From Treponema sp. (GTDB taxonomy: Bacteria; Spirochaetota; Spirochaetia; Treponematales; Treponemataceae): 64,000 nt of DNA. Each line of letters opens with the position of its first letter. The stretch's first letter is position 1. Shown piece after piece: positions 49,337 to 57,112 of the stretch. The stretch is from assembly GCA_017938365.1 (NCBI GenBank), contig JAGBBT010000050.1, forward strand, positions 62,001-126,000, written 5' to 3'. Under the pieces are notes generated by a model. The model was given only the letters and a program-made list of their open reading frames with translations, was not told the DNA's origin and did no database searches. The position numbers and the translations under genes are program-made.

Positions 49337-49808
49337 TTAAGAAATAACTATATTAATGTATGTATTTCCATAAGTATCAGTATATGTAGGTGTCTGAATC
49401 ATCTTATTAAATCTACTAGTGCGTTCATGCATTGCATTCATAGTTTTAAAAATAACAGTATTAGTGTTAGTGTCAAACATTGCTGATATTGAAAATAAAA
49501 CATGTTTTTGTTTAGATAAAATATTAAATAACATATCATGACTTTCGATATCATTTAAATATTGACTTAATATTACTGAAATTCCGTTCATCATATTTTT
49601 GATAAATTTCAGCATCTGTATATGCAATTTTCTTCAATCCATGTCCTTTCTTCATATTCATAGAATGAGAACCAAATATAAATTGAAATGAAATACCCAT
49701 ATTATTTGCAATTGGAAATTTAGAATTGGATACTGCTCCAGGTGGAGTTGAATAATCTAAATGTTCCATTACTAGATTATATAATGTTAAAAATTTAGAT
49801 ATTTGCAT
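49337..49808 (-). CDS. Small capsid-targeted-type protein read through CGGA
   Basis: The first frame (MQISKFLTLYNLVMEHLDY...) stops at 49551. CGGA at 49586-49583 read as one codon continues into an 82-codon frame, giving 156 residues. The N-terminus is almost the same as that of the 44803 gene. No clear (I/L)xE/(A,G,S) cut site is seen near it. After the TAA at 49337-49339 the same frame stays open for 42 more codons (KIKAPNKTAYYDASN... to 49208), which may be lost or read-through coding sequence. Late promoter and 38-nt element lie upstream. I infer an internal virion protein. Confidence 0.72.
49583..49586 (-). other. Quadruplet codon site CGGA (small capsid-targeted protein)
   Basis: The context is GAA|CGGA|ATT. 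CGG is codon 75. The triplet frame ends 11 codons later. Confidence 0.85.
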
Positions 49809-49819
49809 TTACATTTCAT

Positions 49820-49843
49820 TCTTTCTTTTTCTTATTTATTTAG
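49820..49843 (-). promoter_or_regulatory. Late-type promoter
   Basis: The minus strand reads CTAAATAAATAAGAAAAAGA shortly before the ATG at 49808. Confidence 0.7.
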
Positions 49844-49850
49844 AATTTAA

Positions 49851-49889
49851 TATATCTGGTTGCCCTATATATGTGTCTAGATTTCTTTT
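49851..49889 (-). repeat. Copy 4 of the 38-nt late-promoter-associated element
   Basis: Same core on the minus strand, 7 bases upstream of the late promoter. Confidence 0.9.
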
Positions 49890-49899
49890 GAATAAAAAC

Positions 49900-49936
49900 A
49901 AAAAAGAGTGAAATAAAAAATATTTCACTCTTTTTT
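49900..49936. terminator. Bidirectional intrinsic terminator
   Basis: The stem AAAAAAGAGTGAAATA/TATTTCACTCTTTTTT has a 5-base A loop. It lies after the minus-strand gene ending at 49955 and before the late element. Confidence 0.85.
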
Positions 49937-49954
49937 ATTTAAATATGTTTAAAT

Positions 49955-50239
49955 TTATTCTGGTAGTTCGTCACCAATAAAAATCGAGTAAGTTAAAGTA
50001 AAAATAGAAATGAATGATGGATCAACACGATCAATATATTTTATTGCTGCAAACATTTTAGATCCATTTTTTACCAATCCTTTAAGTTGAAAAATGTGAT
50101 TATCTTTAGTTTTAAAATATCCATGAAGCCATTTTGATTGAAGTCCATATTTGTCACAATATTTGAGATAATTTTGTTCAAGTTTGTTATTTTCATCTGA
50201 AACAACATGTTGAACAATATTGTCGAAATTTGTTTTCAT
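49955..50239 (-). CDS. Small hypothetical protein
   Basis: 94 residues. Its start is 2 bases after the stop of the zinc-ribbon gene, so both form one operon. It has a charged N-terminal helix and a beta-rich C-terminal half ending FIGDELPE. There is no signal peptide or membrane segment and no family is recognised. The operon has a TGCTATTAT element and no late box, so early or middle expression is likely. Confidence 0.65.
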   Translation of the reverse strand: MKTNFDNIVQHVVSDENNKLEQNYLKYCDKYGLQSKWLHGYFKTKDNHIFQLKGLVKNGSKMFAAIKYIDRVDPSFISIFTLTYSIFIGDELPE

Positions 50240-50241
50240 GT

Positions 50242-50877
50242 TTACTCACTTTTAATAAAGGTGTTTGTAAGAGTTGCTTCATAGGTGAGAAGTTTATCAA
50301 CAACCTGAGTAGGTTTAAAACTTGCACCACATTTAAAATCACATTTATTAGTAAAATGTTTGGAATTCTGAGGTTTCATCATCAGATATGTTTCAATATC
50401 GTCAACCGTAAGAATAGTGGATGCTGCAATATACTGAACAATTCGATTCATACGATGTTCCTGTTTAGCAGCTTTAAAACCGGTTTTTACACTTCTTTTA
50501 TTCATGTATTCGTGAAGCCACACCCAAAAAGAACCATAAATACCAATCATCGGAATAATACGCTGCGGAGCAGGAAACATTTTCTTCAGTTTAACGGCAT
50601 TTACATTCTTATATTCATGTTTATGGCACTCACAAAGCCGACTTTTATTATATGTAGGAACATTACAACCAGGAACACAACAAAGCTTAATCTTCGTATC
50701 ACCACAATAAGTCAATGCGGGAGCACGACCGATTGCTTTACCATTTGCAGCACTTTTAACATATTTTTCAATTTCGATCAACTCTTTACAAATCTTTTTC
50801 AATCCTCCATTGGAAAAAAGATCTTCAGATTTGGAAAGCTCTTCGAGCAAATAATCAATAATGTGTTCGTTAATCAT
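50242..50877 (-). CDS. Zinc-binding protein with the one clear triplet CGG codon
   Basis: 211 residues. A zinc motif CCVPGC...RLCECHKH spans about residues 68-87, similar to the C-x4-C...GLC-x2-H pattern of some phage and HNH-linked proteins. A second Cys pair lies near residue 185 (CDFKCG). The CGG at 50640-50638 (codon 80) sits inside the first zinc motif. Cysteines on both sides are in the same frame, so it must be read as three bases; a four-base reading stops about 12 codons later. The gene uses more GC-rich codons than its neighbours. A TGCTATTAT element upstream suggests early expression. Function unknown. Confidence 0.75.
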   Translation of the reverse strand: MINEHIIDYLLEELSKSEDLFSNGGLKKICKELIEIEKYVKSAANGKAIGRAPALTYCGDTKIKLCCVPGCNVPTYNKSRLCECHKHEYKNVNAVKLKKMFPAPQRIIPMIGIYGSFWVWLHEYMNKRSVKTGFKAAKQEHRMNRIVQYIAASTILTVDDIETYLMMKPQNSKHFTNKCDFKCGASFKPTQVVDKLLTYEATLTNTFIKSE

Positions 50878-50914
50878 GCTAGCAAACCTTTCTTATTTTG
50901 TTGTTTATATATCT

Positions 50915-50923
50915 ATAATAGCA
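50915..50923 (-). promoter_or_regulatory. TGCTATTAT promoter-like element
   Basis: An extended -10-like sequence on the minus strand, 38 bases before the zinc-binding gene. It has the same form as the one before the tRNA. Confidence 0.45.
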
Positions 50924-50966
50924 GAATAAAATAAAAAGTAAACTTTTATTCTGCATTTATTTTGTT

Positions 50967-51010
50967 CTAATAAAGAAATCTAGACACATATATAGGGCAA
51001 CCAGATATAT
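50967..51010 (+). repeat. Copy 5 of the 38-nt late-promoter-associated element
   Basis: Same core, 7 bases before a late promoter. The left flank resembles that of copy 1. Confidence 0.9.
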
Positions 51011-51016
51011 TAAATT

Positions 51017-51038
51017 CTAAATAAATAAGAAAAAGAAT
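51017..51038 (+). promoter_or_regulatory. Late-type promoter of the gp15-like gene
   Basis: CTAAATAAATAAGAAAAAGA lies about 20 bases before the ATG at 51057. Confidence 0.7.
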
Positions 51039-51056
51039 GAAAATAAAGAATAACAA

Positions 51057-53000
51057 ATGCCAAGATTTCGAAGCTACAATGAAGAATTTTTAATACGGAA
51101 GTACTTTAGTTCGGACGGATTTTTGAATGACATAGAGATAGATCGTAGAAAGCATGGAATAGAGCGTGATTATTCTAAAGTTGTTAAGATAAAGGATATT
51201 ATTCAGAAGAAATTTGAAGTTCCATGTATATTTGGTGATCGTGGTATAATTTTGAAATCTTTAGAGAATTATTCTGGTGCACTTCAATTACCTTTATATA
51301 TTCTTTCTACTGGTTCTATTAAAGCCGATCCTACAAGAAATGCTGATTTACATGTAGATATATTTTATCAGCAAGATTCTCAATTTTATAAATTAGATCC
51401 AAGTGATCCACATTATAAAAAATATGAATTATCTAAGAGAAGAGGTTTACCAGTAGCAATTGAATATTCATTGACATTAATTACTAAATATAGAGAAGAT
51501 TTAGATCAGATGTGTACAAATTGGATGGTGCACATGAGACCTGATGTATATTTTAAATGGTGGCATCCTAGAGAAAAAACTACTCCTCTTGAATCCGAGT
51601 TATTATGGGATCAATCTATTTCTTATGATGGACCAGATGATTTTGATGTAAATACTAAATTTCAATATAAAGCTACGACAAATTTTACGCTTAAAACATG
51701 GATTTTTTCAGGATTGAATGTTGAAGAAGACATGGTTGATCCAGATTCCGAAAGTCTAATTTATTATTTTAATTGGTTTCCAGTATCTGGCGAGGACGCT
51801 CCAGAAGGATATCCAGTACTTGGAGAATTTGGATATGCAGATGTTGGTTTTTATGCCGTCGATAGTAAACAGGAATTTACTAATGATGGTTCTGATATCG
51901 AAGGAATAACATCAGGAAAATATTTTGAAAATAATTTAATGGGTTATCCGTCAGGTTTATATCCAGATGGACCTAAAATAACTGAGCCTGACGTTGTAGG
52001 AGATATCTTAACTAAAGATAGATATTCAAATCTTCCAGATTGGAAAATATATCAGGATTATTGTTTATTTGATAGAATTATGAATGAACGCTGCGCGTTA
52101 AAAGCAGTATATTTTGCAGGTGGATTTCCAATGTCTGCTATGTCAGTCACACCTCCATCTGGCGATTTTTTATTTCAACATTTTTATTCTGAAAATTTTA
52201 AACATTTATCTCCTTCTAAAGGATATTGTCCTGAATTATATGAAGAAGAATTTGGAATGTGTTATACTGAATCAATGCCAGTATGTTATAACTATGATGT
52301 TTATTCTAAAGATTTTACTGTAAAAGGCATTTGCAGAAATGAGAGATACAATATTACACTTCAATCTACTATGAATTCAATATCTGGATGCACCCAGATG
52401 CTCCAGGTTGAAAATATTCCAATAGCTGAAAAATATATTAAGATGGAATATACAAGAGCTATAGATGTAAATCTAAATAAAATAGAATTACCACCAGATA
52501 GATTTATGCATATTAATTTATGGAATAATCATCCTAAATCTGCAAATACTACACCTGTAACATTTTTATTTGAAACAGAACAATATAAAAAGACTAGATC
52601 ATTATTACATGAAATTATTAAAGCAAAGTGGAATAAAATTGAGTTAGTCCATTGTACAGATGATGATACTCCTATTAGAGCTAAACACAAAGACCCCAAT
52701 GTACATTATTTTATTGATTGTGATGATATGCAGTTTTGGAAAGGACTGAAAACTATATCAAAACAAGAAGAAATTCGCTTAATGAATGTTAAATGTGATA
52801 TGAATGTAGATGGAAATCATTATATTGTAATTGCTAATAATTATTATTATTTTGTATTAAAAAATGATGAAATCTATGATTGGGGAATTGTAATGCTTCC
52901 ACGATTTGAATCCATGGGACATCCTGTATTTAATGTCGTATATCCTGATGGAAAACTAATTTATGGAATTAGTGTTGATATGAGCATAGGAAGTTGGTAA
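51057..53000 (+). CDS. 15: Tail completion/sheath stabiliser (gp15-like) with three CGGA codons
   Basis: The frame is open in triplets (647 residues), but residues 14-21 contain three CGGA words, at 51096, 51112 and 51116. Each is in phase for four-base reading, and the three shifts sum to zero. Triplet reading gives LIRKYFSSDGFLNDIEI; quadruplet reading gives LI-G-STLV-GG-FLNDIEI. The latter aligns without gaps with the T4 gp15 N-terminal pattern (ATLMGDLFSNIQI), including the conserved Gly. The later VPCIFGDRGIILKSLE block and an LPLYILSTGSI strand also fit gp15. gp15 caps the tail tube and sheath. The protein is much longer than T4 gp15, with a 350-residue C-terminal extension. Confidence 0.75.
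   Translation: MPRFRSYNEEFLIRKYFSSDGFLNDIEIDRRKHGIERDYSKVVKIKDIIQKKFEVPCIFGDRGIILKSLENYSGALQLPLYILSTGSIKADPTRNADLHVDIFYQQDSQFYKLDPSDPHYKKYELSKRRGLPVAIEYSLTLITKYREDLDQMCTNWMVHMRPDVYFKWWHPREKTTPLESELLWDQSISYDGPDDFDVNTKFQYKATTNFTLKTWIFSGLNVEEDMVDPDSESLIYYFNWFPVSGEDAPEGYPVLGEFGYADVGFYAVDSKQEFTNDGSDIEGITSGKYFENNLMGYPSGLYPDGPKITEPDVVGDILTKDRYSNLPDWKIYQDYCLFDRIMNERCALKAVYFAGGFPMSAMSVTPPSGDFLFQHFYSENFKHLSPSKGYCPELYEEEFGMCYTESMPVCYNYDVYSKDFTVKGICRNERYNITLQSTMNSISGCTQMLQVENIPIAEKYIKMEYTRAIDVNLNKIELPPDRFMHINLWNNHPKSANTTPVTFLFETEQYKKTRSLLHEIIKAKWNKIELVHCTDDDTPIRAKHKDPNVHYFIDCDDMQFWKGLKTISKQEEIRLMNVKCDMNVDGNHYIVIANNYYYFVLKNDEIYDWGIVMLPRFESMGHPVFNVVYPDGKLIYGISVDMSIGSW
51096..51119 (+). other. Cluster of three quadruplet codons CGGA (gp15-like)
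   Basis: The sites are 51096-51099, 51112-51115 and 51116-51119. The codon path is ATA|CGGA|AGT|ACT|TTA|GTT|CGGA|CGGA|TTT. It uses 24 bases for 7 residues and returns to the start frame. Confidence 0.78.
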
Positions 53001-53009
53001 AAAGGAGGC

Positions 53010-53041
53010 GGACAACTTAGGTCATCGTAACTAAGTTGTCC
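53010..53041. terminator. Stem-loop after the gp15-like gene
   Basis: The stem GGACAACTTAG/CTAAGTTGTCC has a 10-base loop. It is preceded on the plus strand by AAAGGAGG without a following start codon, and on the minus strand it is followed by CCTCCTTTTT. It can act as a terminator in either direction, better on the minus strand. Confidence 0.6.
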
Positions 53042-53112
53042 TGCAAAATGAAAAATATGTTATAAAGTGAATATATTATAATAGCAAATAATTTCAAAAA
53101 GTTAATTAAAAT

Positions 53113-53147
53113 GAAGACGGATCATATTTGTAGTTAGATCCGTCTTC
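53113..53147. terminator. Stem-loop terminator
   Basis: The stem GAAGACGGATC/GATCCGTCTTC has a 13-base loop. It lies between the converging gp15-like and thioredoxin reductase genes. Confidence 0.65.
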
Positions 53148-53216
53148 TAAACAAAATTGAAAAATGTTTTATGGGCTCATGAGTTATCTACAAGTTCTCA
53201 AGGCAGTCAATTTTGT

Positions 53217-54080
53217 TTATAAATTTAAATATTTTATACAGTCTAACGCCGCATTACAACCATCACCACATGCCGTAATTACTTGTTTATGTTTGTTTGA
53301 ACAATCACCTGCATAAAAAATTCCATTAATATTATGAACATTACTAATATCAATTAGATTTTGCTTATGTCCAATTGCATAAAAAAATCCATCAACTTCT
53401 AGTGTTGATTCATTTTTGTTGACAAGATTTAATTGAACTTTTTTGTTATTATTCTTATAAAAAGACTCAACAATTGTTTCCATTAAAAATGTTACGTTTT
53501 TACATGATTTAACCTTATCAATCATTGCAGCTTCGGCTCTAAATGAATTTCTGCGATGAATTACAAAAACTTTTTTGCAATATATTGATAAAGATGAAGC
53601 AAATTCCATTGCAGAATTACCGCCACCAATAACTGCTACAATTTTATTTTTATAGAATGGTGCATCACATGTTGCACAAAATGAAATTTTATCTAAACAT
53701 TCATTTTCTCCTGGAATATTTAAAACATTAGGTGTAGTGCCAACACAACAAATAATTGATTTGCATGTTAATTTTGATTCATCATTTAATTCTAATGTAT
53801 AATGACATTCATCAGAATTTTGAGTAATCTTTTTTACAGATTTAAAAAATTCAAATTGTGTTCCAAATTTAGAACATTGTTCAATCATATTATTTGCAAG
53901 TTCTTGACCACTTATTGTATTATAAGGATGAATTCCAGGATAATTTTCAAGTAATGCAATCTTGTTTAATGTTCCACCTGGTTCTTCACCAACACAAATT
54001 ACATTATATCCGCCTCTTGCTAAATACAATGAAGCAGTTAATCCAGCCGGACCTGCTCCAACTACAACACAATCATACAT
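53217..54080 (-). CDS. trxB: Thioredoxin reductase
   Basis: 287 residues, slightly short for the family. The FAD site is VVGAGPAGLTASLYLARGG at the N-terminus. The redox centre CATC (FCATCDAPFY) is near residue 130. The NAD(P)H site is VIGGGNSAMEFA, and the C-terminal FAD motif is FYAGDCSNK. It passes electrons from NADPH to thioredoxin or glutaredoxin-like partners and could support phage ribonucleotide reductase, which is not in this window. It starts 3 bases after the stop of the preceding gene. Confidence 0.93.
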   Translation of the reverse strand: MYDCVVVGAGPAGLTASLYLARGGYNVICVGEEPGGTLNKIALLENYPGIHPYNTISGQELANNMIEQCSKFGTQFEFFKSVKKITQNSDECHYTLELNDESKLTCKSIICCVGTTPNVLNIPGENECLDKISFCATCDAPFYKNKIVAVIGGGNSAMEFASSLSIYCKKVFVIHRRNSFRAEAAMIDKVKSCKNVTFLMETIVESFYKNNNKKVQLNLVNKNESTLEVDGFFYAIGHKQNLIDISNVHNINGIFYAGDCSNKHKQVITACGDGCNAALDCIKYLNL

Positions 54081-54083
54081 AAT

Positions 54084-54578
54084 TTATTCTTCTTCCTTTT
54101 CAAATTTTTCATATATGCCATCATCAATCTGTTTTTTATGACATTTATAAAATTTTTTCCATAATGTTGTTCCTAAAATTATTGTTTGCAATGCTCCATT
54201 GTTATACATACATGGATTATCAGCATCAGCTATTGGAACAATAAGCCCATCATTTGTTATTCTAATATCATTATAAATTAAAATATTTCTAAGTGTACTT
54301 TTTCTTATGGAATTTAAATTGCTAATCCATGTATTAATATTTTCAGCTTTGGTGTAATTCCAAAATTTATATTGCATTTTATTAAAATACAAAATAACAG
54401 AAATAAAATCTTCAGCACTAATTGGATGAACTTTCACAAATTCATGCTTTGTGAAAAAATCAAGATTGATTTTAAAATGAAAACAAAAATTTAATCCTAT
54501 ACCATTTATATAGGGCTTTTTATATTGCTCGTAATCAGCATTACCAGTTTTCCATTCTAATAACGAATAATCAATCAT
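54084..54578 (-). CDS. Hypothetical protein upstream of trxB
   Basis: 164 residues, co-oriented with trxB and separated from it by 3 bases. The sequence is aromatic-rich (FCFHFKINLDFFTKHEF) with helices in the second half and an acidic tail (KFEKEEE). There is no Cys motif that would suggest a redox partner. The upstream 195 bases hold no gene that I can see. No family is recognised. Confidence 0.65.
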   Translation of the reverse strand: MIDYSLLEWKTGNADYEQYKKPYINGIGLNFCFHFKINLDFFTKHEFVKVHPISAEDFISVILYFNKMQYKFWNYTKAENINTWISNLNSIRKSTLRNILIYNDIRITNDGLIVPIADADNPCMYNNGALQTIILGTTLWKKFYKCHKKQIDDGIYEKFEKEEE

Positions 54579-54774
54579 TTTTTAACACTAAAATTAATAA
54601 ATAGATATGGATTAATTTAAAAGAATTTTACGTTATTTTAACGAAATTCTCTAGATATTTTCTAGTTCTTTAAAGCGCTTTCTCATTTTTAATAAAAATT
54701 ATTTAGAAAGCAAATCAAAATAGTAATAGTTTTTTAAAAAATAGCAAATTTAAAATTAAAGGTTAACCGTACTT

Positions 54775-55500
54775 ATGAAAATATTATGTGATACAGCTAT
54801 TCCATCTGATGTCACGTTTAATGATCTTAGCATTATATGCGAGCAAGCAACTCCAGATAAACCTAATAAAATTAAAATTAAAGGTTTATATATTGCGTGT
54901 AATTGCAAGAATGTAAATGGACGCAGATACGATTTTGATTATTTCAATGAAGATGTAGTTCCAGATTATATTGAAACTGCAATTAAACCACACCAAGCTT
55001 ATGCTGAATTAAACCATGCTCAAAGTTATAATGTAAATCCAAAAGATGCCTGCGACATCATCACAGAATTACATGCATCTGGAACAAACTTTGAAGGTGA
55101 ATCAGAAGTTCTAAATGGTGATACACGTCTTGGTATTCCTGGAACACCAAATGGTGACATCCTTGCCGCAATTCTTATGCACGGTGGAAAAATTGGCAAA
55201 TCAACCCGCGGTGCAGTCGATAATCCAAAAAATCCTATAATTGATAGAAATAATCAATATAAATTAATTACCGTGGACACGGTCCTCAATCCATCAGGTC
55301 CTGGATGTTATATTAATGATGTTATTCTTGAAGAAAAAGATTTTATGATTAATGAACACGGTATTATTGTAGAATGTGCATATAATCAATTTGAAAAAGA
55401 ACAAGAACAAATTGCTAGACAACATATATTAGATACTAAGAAAAGACAAGAAGCTCTTTTAGATAGCTTTAATAACTTTTTAAAGAACATTAAAAAATAA
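54775..55500 (+). CDS. 21: Prohead core protease (gp21-type)
   Basis: 241 residues. It has NGRRYDFDYF, the HQAYAELNHAQ block with the probable catalytic His, and KIGKSTRGAVDNP with the probable catalytic Ser, followed by a TVDTVLNPSGPG strand. This order matches the serine proteases that mature T4-like heads. They cut scaffold and internal proteins after (I/L)xE. Its presence supports the capsid-targeting interpretation of the N-terminal motifs listed elsewhere. The C-terminal 60 residues are a charged helix. A terminator follows. Confidence 0.88.
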   Translation: MKILCDTAIPSDVTFNDLSIICEQATPDKPNKIKIKGLYIACNCKNVNGRRYDFDYFNEDVVPDYIETAIKPHQAYAELNHAQSYNVNPKDACDIITELHASGTNFEGESEVLNGDTRLGIPGTPNGDILAAILMHGGKIGKSTRGAVDNPKNPIIDRNNQYKLITVDTVLNPSGPGCYINDVILEEKDFMINEHGIIVECAYNQFEKEQEQIARQHILDTKKRQEALLDSFNNFLKNIKK

Positions 55501-55513
55501 TTTTAATAGTAGT

Positions 55514-55547
55514 AATAATGAGAAGATTTTAAAATCTTCTCATTATT
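55514..55547. terminator. Bidirectional intrinsic terminator
   Basis: A perfect palindrome (AATAATGAGAAGATTTT and its complement) right after the gp21-type gene. Confidence 0.8.
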
Positions 55548-55581
55548 TTTAAGTTTAACTGTTTGATTGTGAGCATCTTGT

Positions 55582-55977
55582 TTACATTTTATGAATTTCA
55601 TCTAGCATAATGAATTTATTTTTATGATGTTTATAAAACATTGCATATCTGAATATATCATTAAAAAATACACTACCAATAGCTATCATCATAAAAATAA
55701 CATATAAAACATTAAGAAATATTGATAAACTTGCAATTATAATTGTTGTTACAATTACGGAACAATATATGTATTTTTCGCTTGGATAAAGATATTCGTT
55801 AAAACAAATATCACACGTATTGCTTAGCTTCTGATACCAGTCTAATTTTATTGGGTGCCAAAATAATTTATATTTAATAAATGAATAAGCTGAAACAGGT
55901 ATGAAAAATAAAATGCTATAGAATTGACTGATTCTATAGCATAAATATGTCTTTGTTTTAAAGCTTATGAATTTCAT
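55582..55977 (-). CDS. Membrane protein, paralogue of the next gene
   Basis: 131 residues with one hydrophobic segment near residues 15-35 and two close together near 70-105. The C-terminal KHHKNKFIMLDEIHKM matches NNKDRIERLNEIHKL at the end of the 55958 gene, so the two are tandem paralogues. It has FWHPIKLDWYQ, compared with FHPLKMKCV in the partner. The genes overlap by 20 bases. A role at the host membrane is likely but unspecified. Confidence 0.7.
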   Translation of the reverse strand: MKFISFKTKTYLCYRISQFYSILFFIPVSAYSFIKYKLFWHPIKLDWYQKLSNTCDICFNEYLYPSEKYIYCSVIVTTIIIASLSIFLNVLYVIFMMIAIGSVFFNDIFRYAMFYKHHKNKFIMLDEIHKM

Positions 55978-56356
55978 TTAGTCGTTCAATGCGATCTTTA
56001 TTATTAATATAAAACTTTCTGCAATTATAGATTTCTTTACATGCTAAAATAAGACCGGCAATTATGCCTAGCATAAGAAAAACTAATGGAAACGCAATAG
56101 CAAACATAATTAACACAGCACACATACACATAAACAAAATTCCACACGCCGCTGATAAAATTACATCAGAAGTATCAATGTCGTTATTCTCACTAGCAGA
56201 ATTCTTTGTTACACATTTCATTTTAAGAGGATGAAAATACGCATTATATTGAATATGTAACATTACATATGATAATACAGTAATCATAAACGTAAATGGA
56301 ATAATCAAAAATACACAATATTTTCCAATATAATACTGAAACAATTCTTTATTCAT
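55958..56356 (-). CDS. Membrane protein, paralogue of the previous gene
   Basis: 132 residues with a hydrophobic helix near residues 12-33 and a long hydrophobic stretch near 65-105 (probably two helices). Its FHPLKMK loop and C-terminal IHKL ending parallel the gene at 55582. It starts 2 bases after the stop of the upstream gene, in a three-gene minus-strand operon beginning at 57072. No lysis or exclusion motif is recognised. Confidence 0.7.
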   Translation of the reverse strand: MNKELFQYYIGKYCVFLIIPFTFMITVLSYVMLHIQYNAYFHPLKMKCVTKNSASENNDIDTSDVILSAACGILFMCMCAVLIMFAIAFPLVFLMLGIIAGLILACKEIYNCRKFYINNKDRIERLNEIHKL

Positions 56357-56358
56357 TT

Positions 56359-57072
56359 TTAAAGTTCTTTCAAAATTTGAATGAAATTATTATAAACTTC
56401 AATCTGTTTTTCTTTATCTGAAATGCGATTTAATAGGTTTTCCATATAATCTTTAATAATGATATTCTTAAGATCTTTTGCTGATTTTTTATTAGAAATA
56501 ATAAATCTATAATATACCGTTGAGCGTACTGTGTCAAATGCGTCTACGTTTATGTTAAAATATTCATTATATTGTCCAATTTTTACAGTAAATTCAATTT
56601 GTTTTTGATTATCATACAATTTAGCAAATGAAGTTGGAGTTTGATCTGAAAATTCAAAAATCTTTGGATATTTAAGTTCCGTATAAGTTTCAGCTTGTTC
56701 TTCAAGAACTACAATATTAAATGTTTGAGTTTTGTCAAAATCTTTAAATGCTTCTTCAGTTTCTTTTTTCTCTCGCTCAATTTCTTCAAGATGACGCTTT
56801 TTCTGCTCTTTTTCAATGAATTCTTTATCAGAAATTTCTGGAGCAATTTCTTTAATAAAGTCTTCATAAGTCATCCAACGATCAACTTTTGACCATGGAA
56901 TTTTAAAATATCCTTCGTCATTTTCAAGATATGGTTCAAAATTTTCCTCATCATGAAAATTGTCATTTTGATAATAAAGTTCTCCAAAAAATCCGTATGC
57001 TTTTGAAACTGCAAAAATTCTATACGAACCTTCATCTGGATATACCTTATTAGATTTCCAATTTAATTCCAT
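56359..57072 (-). CDS. Charged helical hypothetical protein
   Basis: 237 residues, with AAAAAGGAGAG before the ATG. The first 70 residues are aromatic and mixed. Residues about 90-115 are a Glu/Lys-rich coiled coil (LEEIEREKKETEEAFKDF). The remainder is mixed alpha/beta. A TGCTATCTT element lies 25 bases upstream, which suggests early or middle expression of this operon with the two membrane proteins. No family is recognised. Confidence 0.68.
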   Translation of the reverse strand: MELNWKSNKVYPDEGSYRIFAVSKAYGFFGELYYQNDNFHDEENFEPYLENDEGYFKIPWSKVDRWMTYEDFIKEIAPEISDKEFIEKEQKKRHLEEIEREKKETEEAFKDFDKTQTFNIVVLEEQAETYTELKYPKIFEFSDQTPTSFAKLYDNQKQIEFTVKIGQYNEYFNINVDAFDTVRSTVYYRFIISNKKSAKDLKNIIIKDYMENLLNRISDKEKQIEVYNNFIQILKEL

Positions 57073-57096
57073 TAATAAACTCTCCTTTTTTGTAAT

Positions 57097-57105
57097 AAGA
57101 TAGCA
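57097..57105 (-). promoter_or_regulatory. TGCTATCTT promoter-like element
   Basis: An extended -10-like sequence on the minus strand before the operon starting at 57072. Form and spacing are similar to the element before the tRNA. Confidence 0.4.
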
Positions 57106-57112
57106 AAAATAG

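Noticed and set aside
49337-49339. Genome-wide reassignment of TAA
   Set aside because: TAA ends most genes here just before terminators or the next start, so it is a normal stop.
39217-51010. The 38-nt element as an insertion-sequence end or attachment site
   Set aside because: There is no transposase or integrase nearby, no target duplication is visible, and all copies keep a fixed place and orientation next to late promoters.
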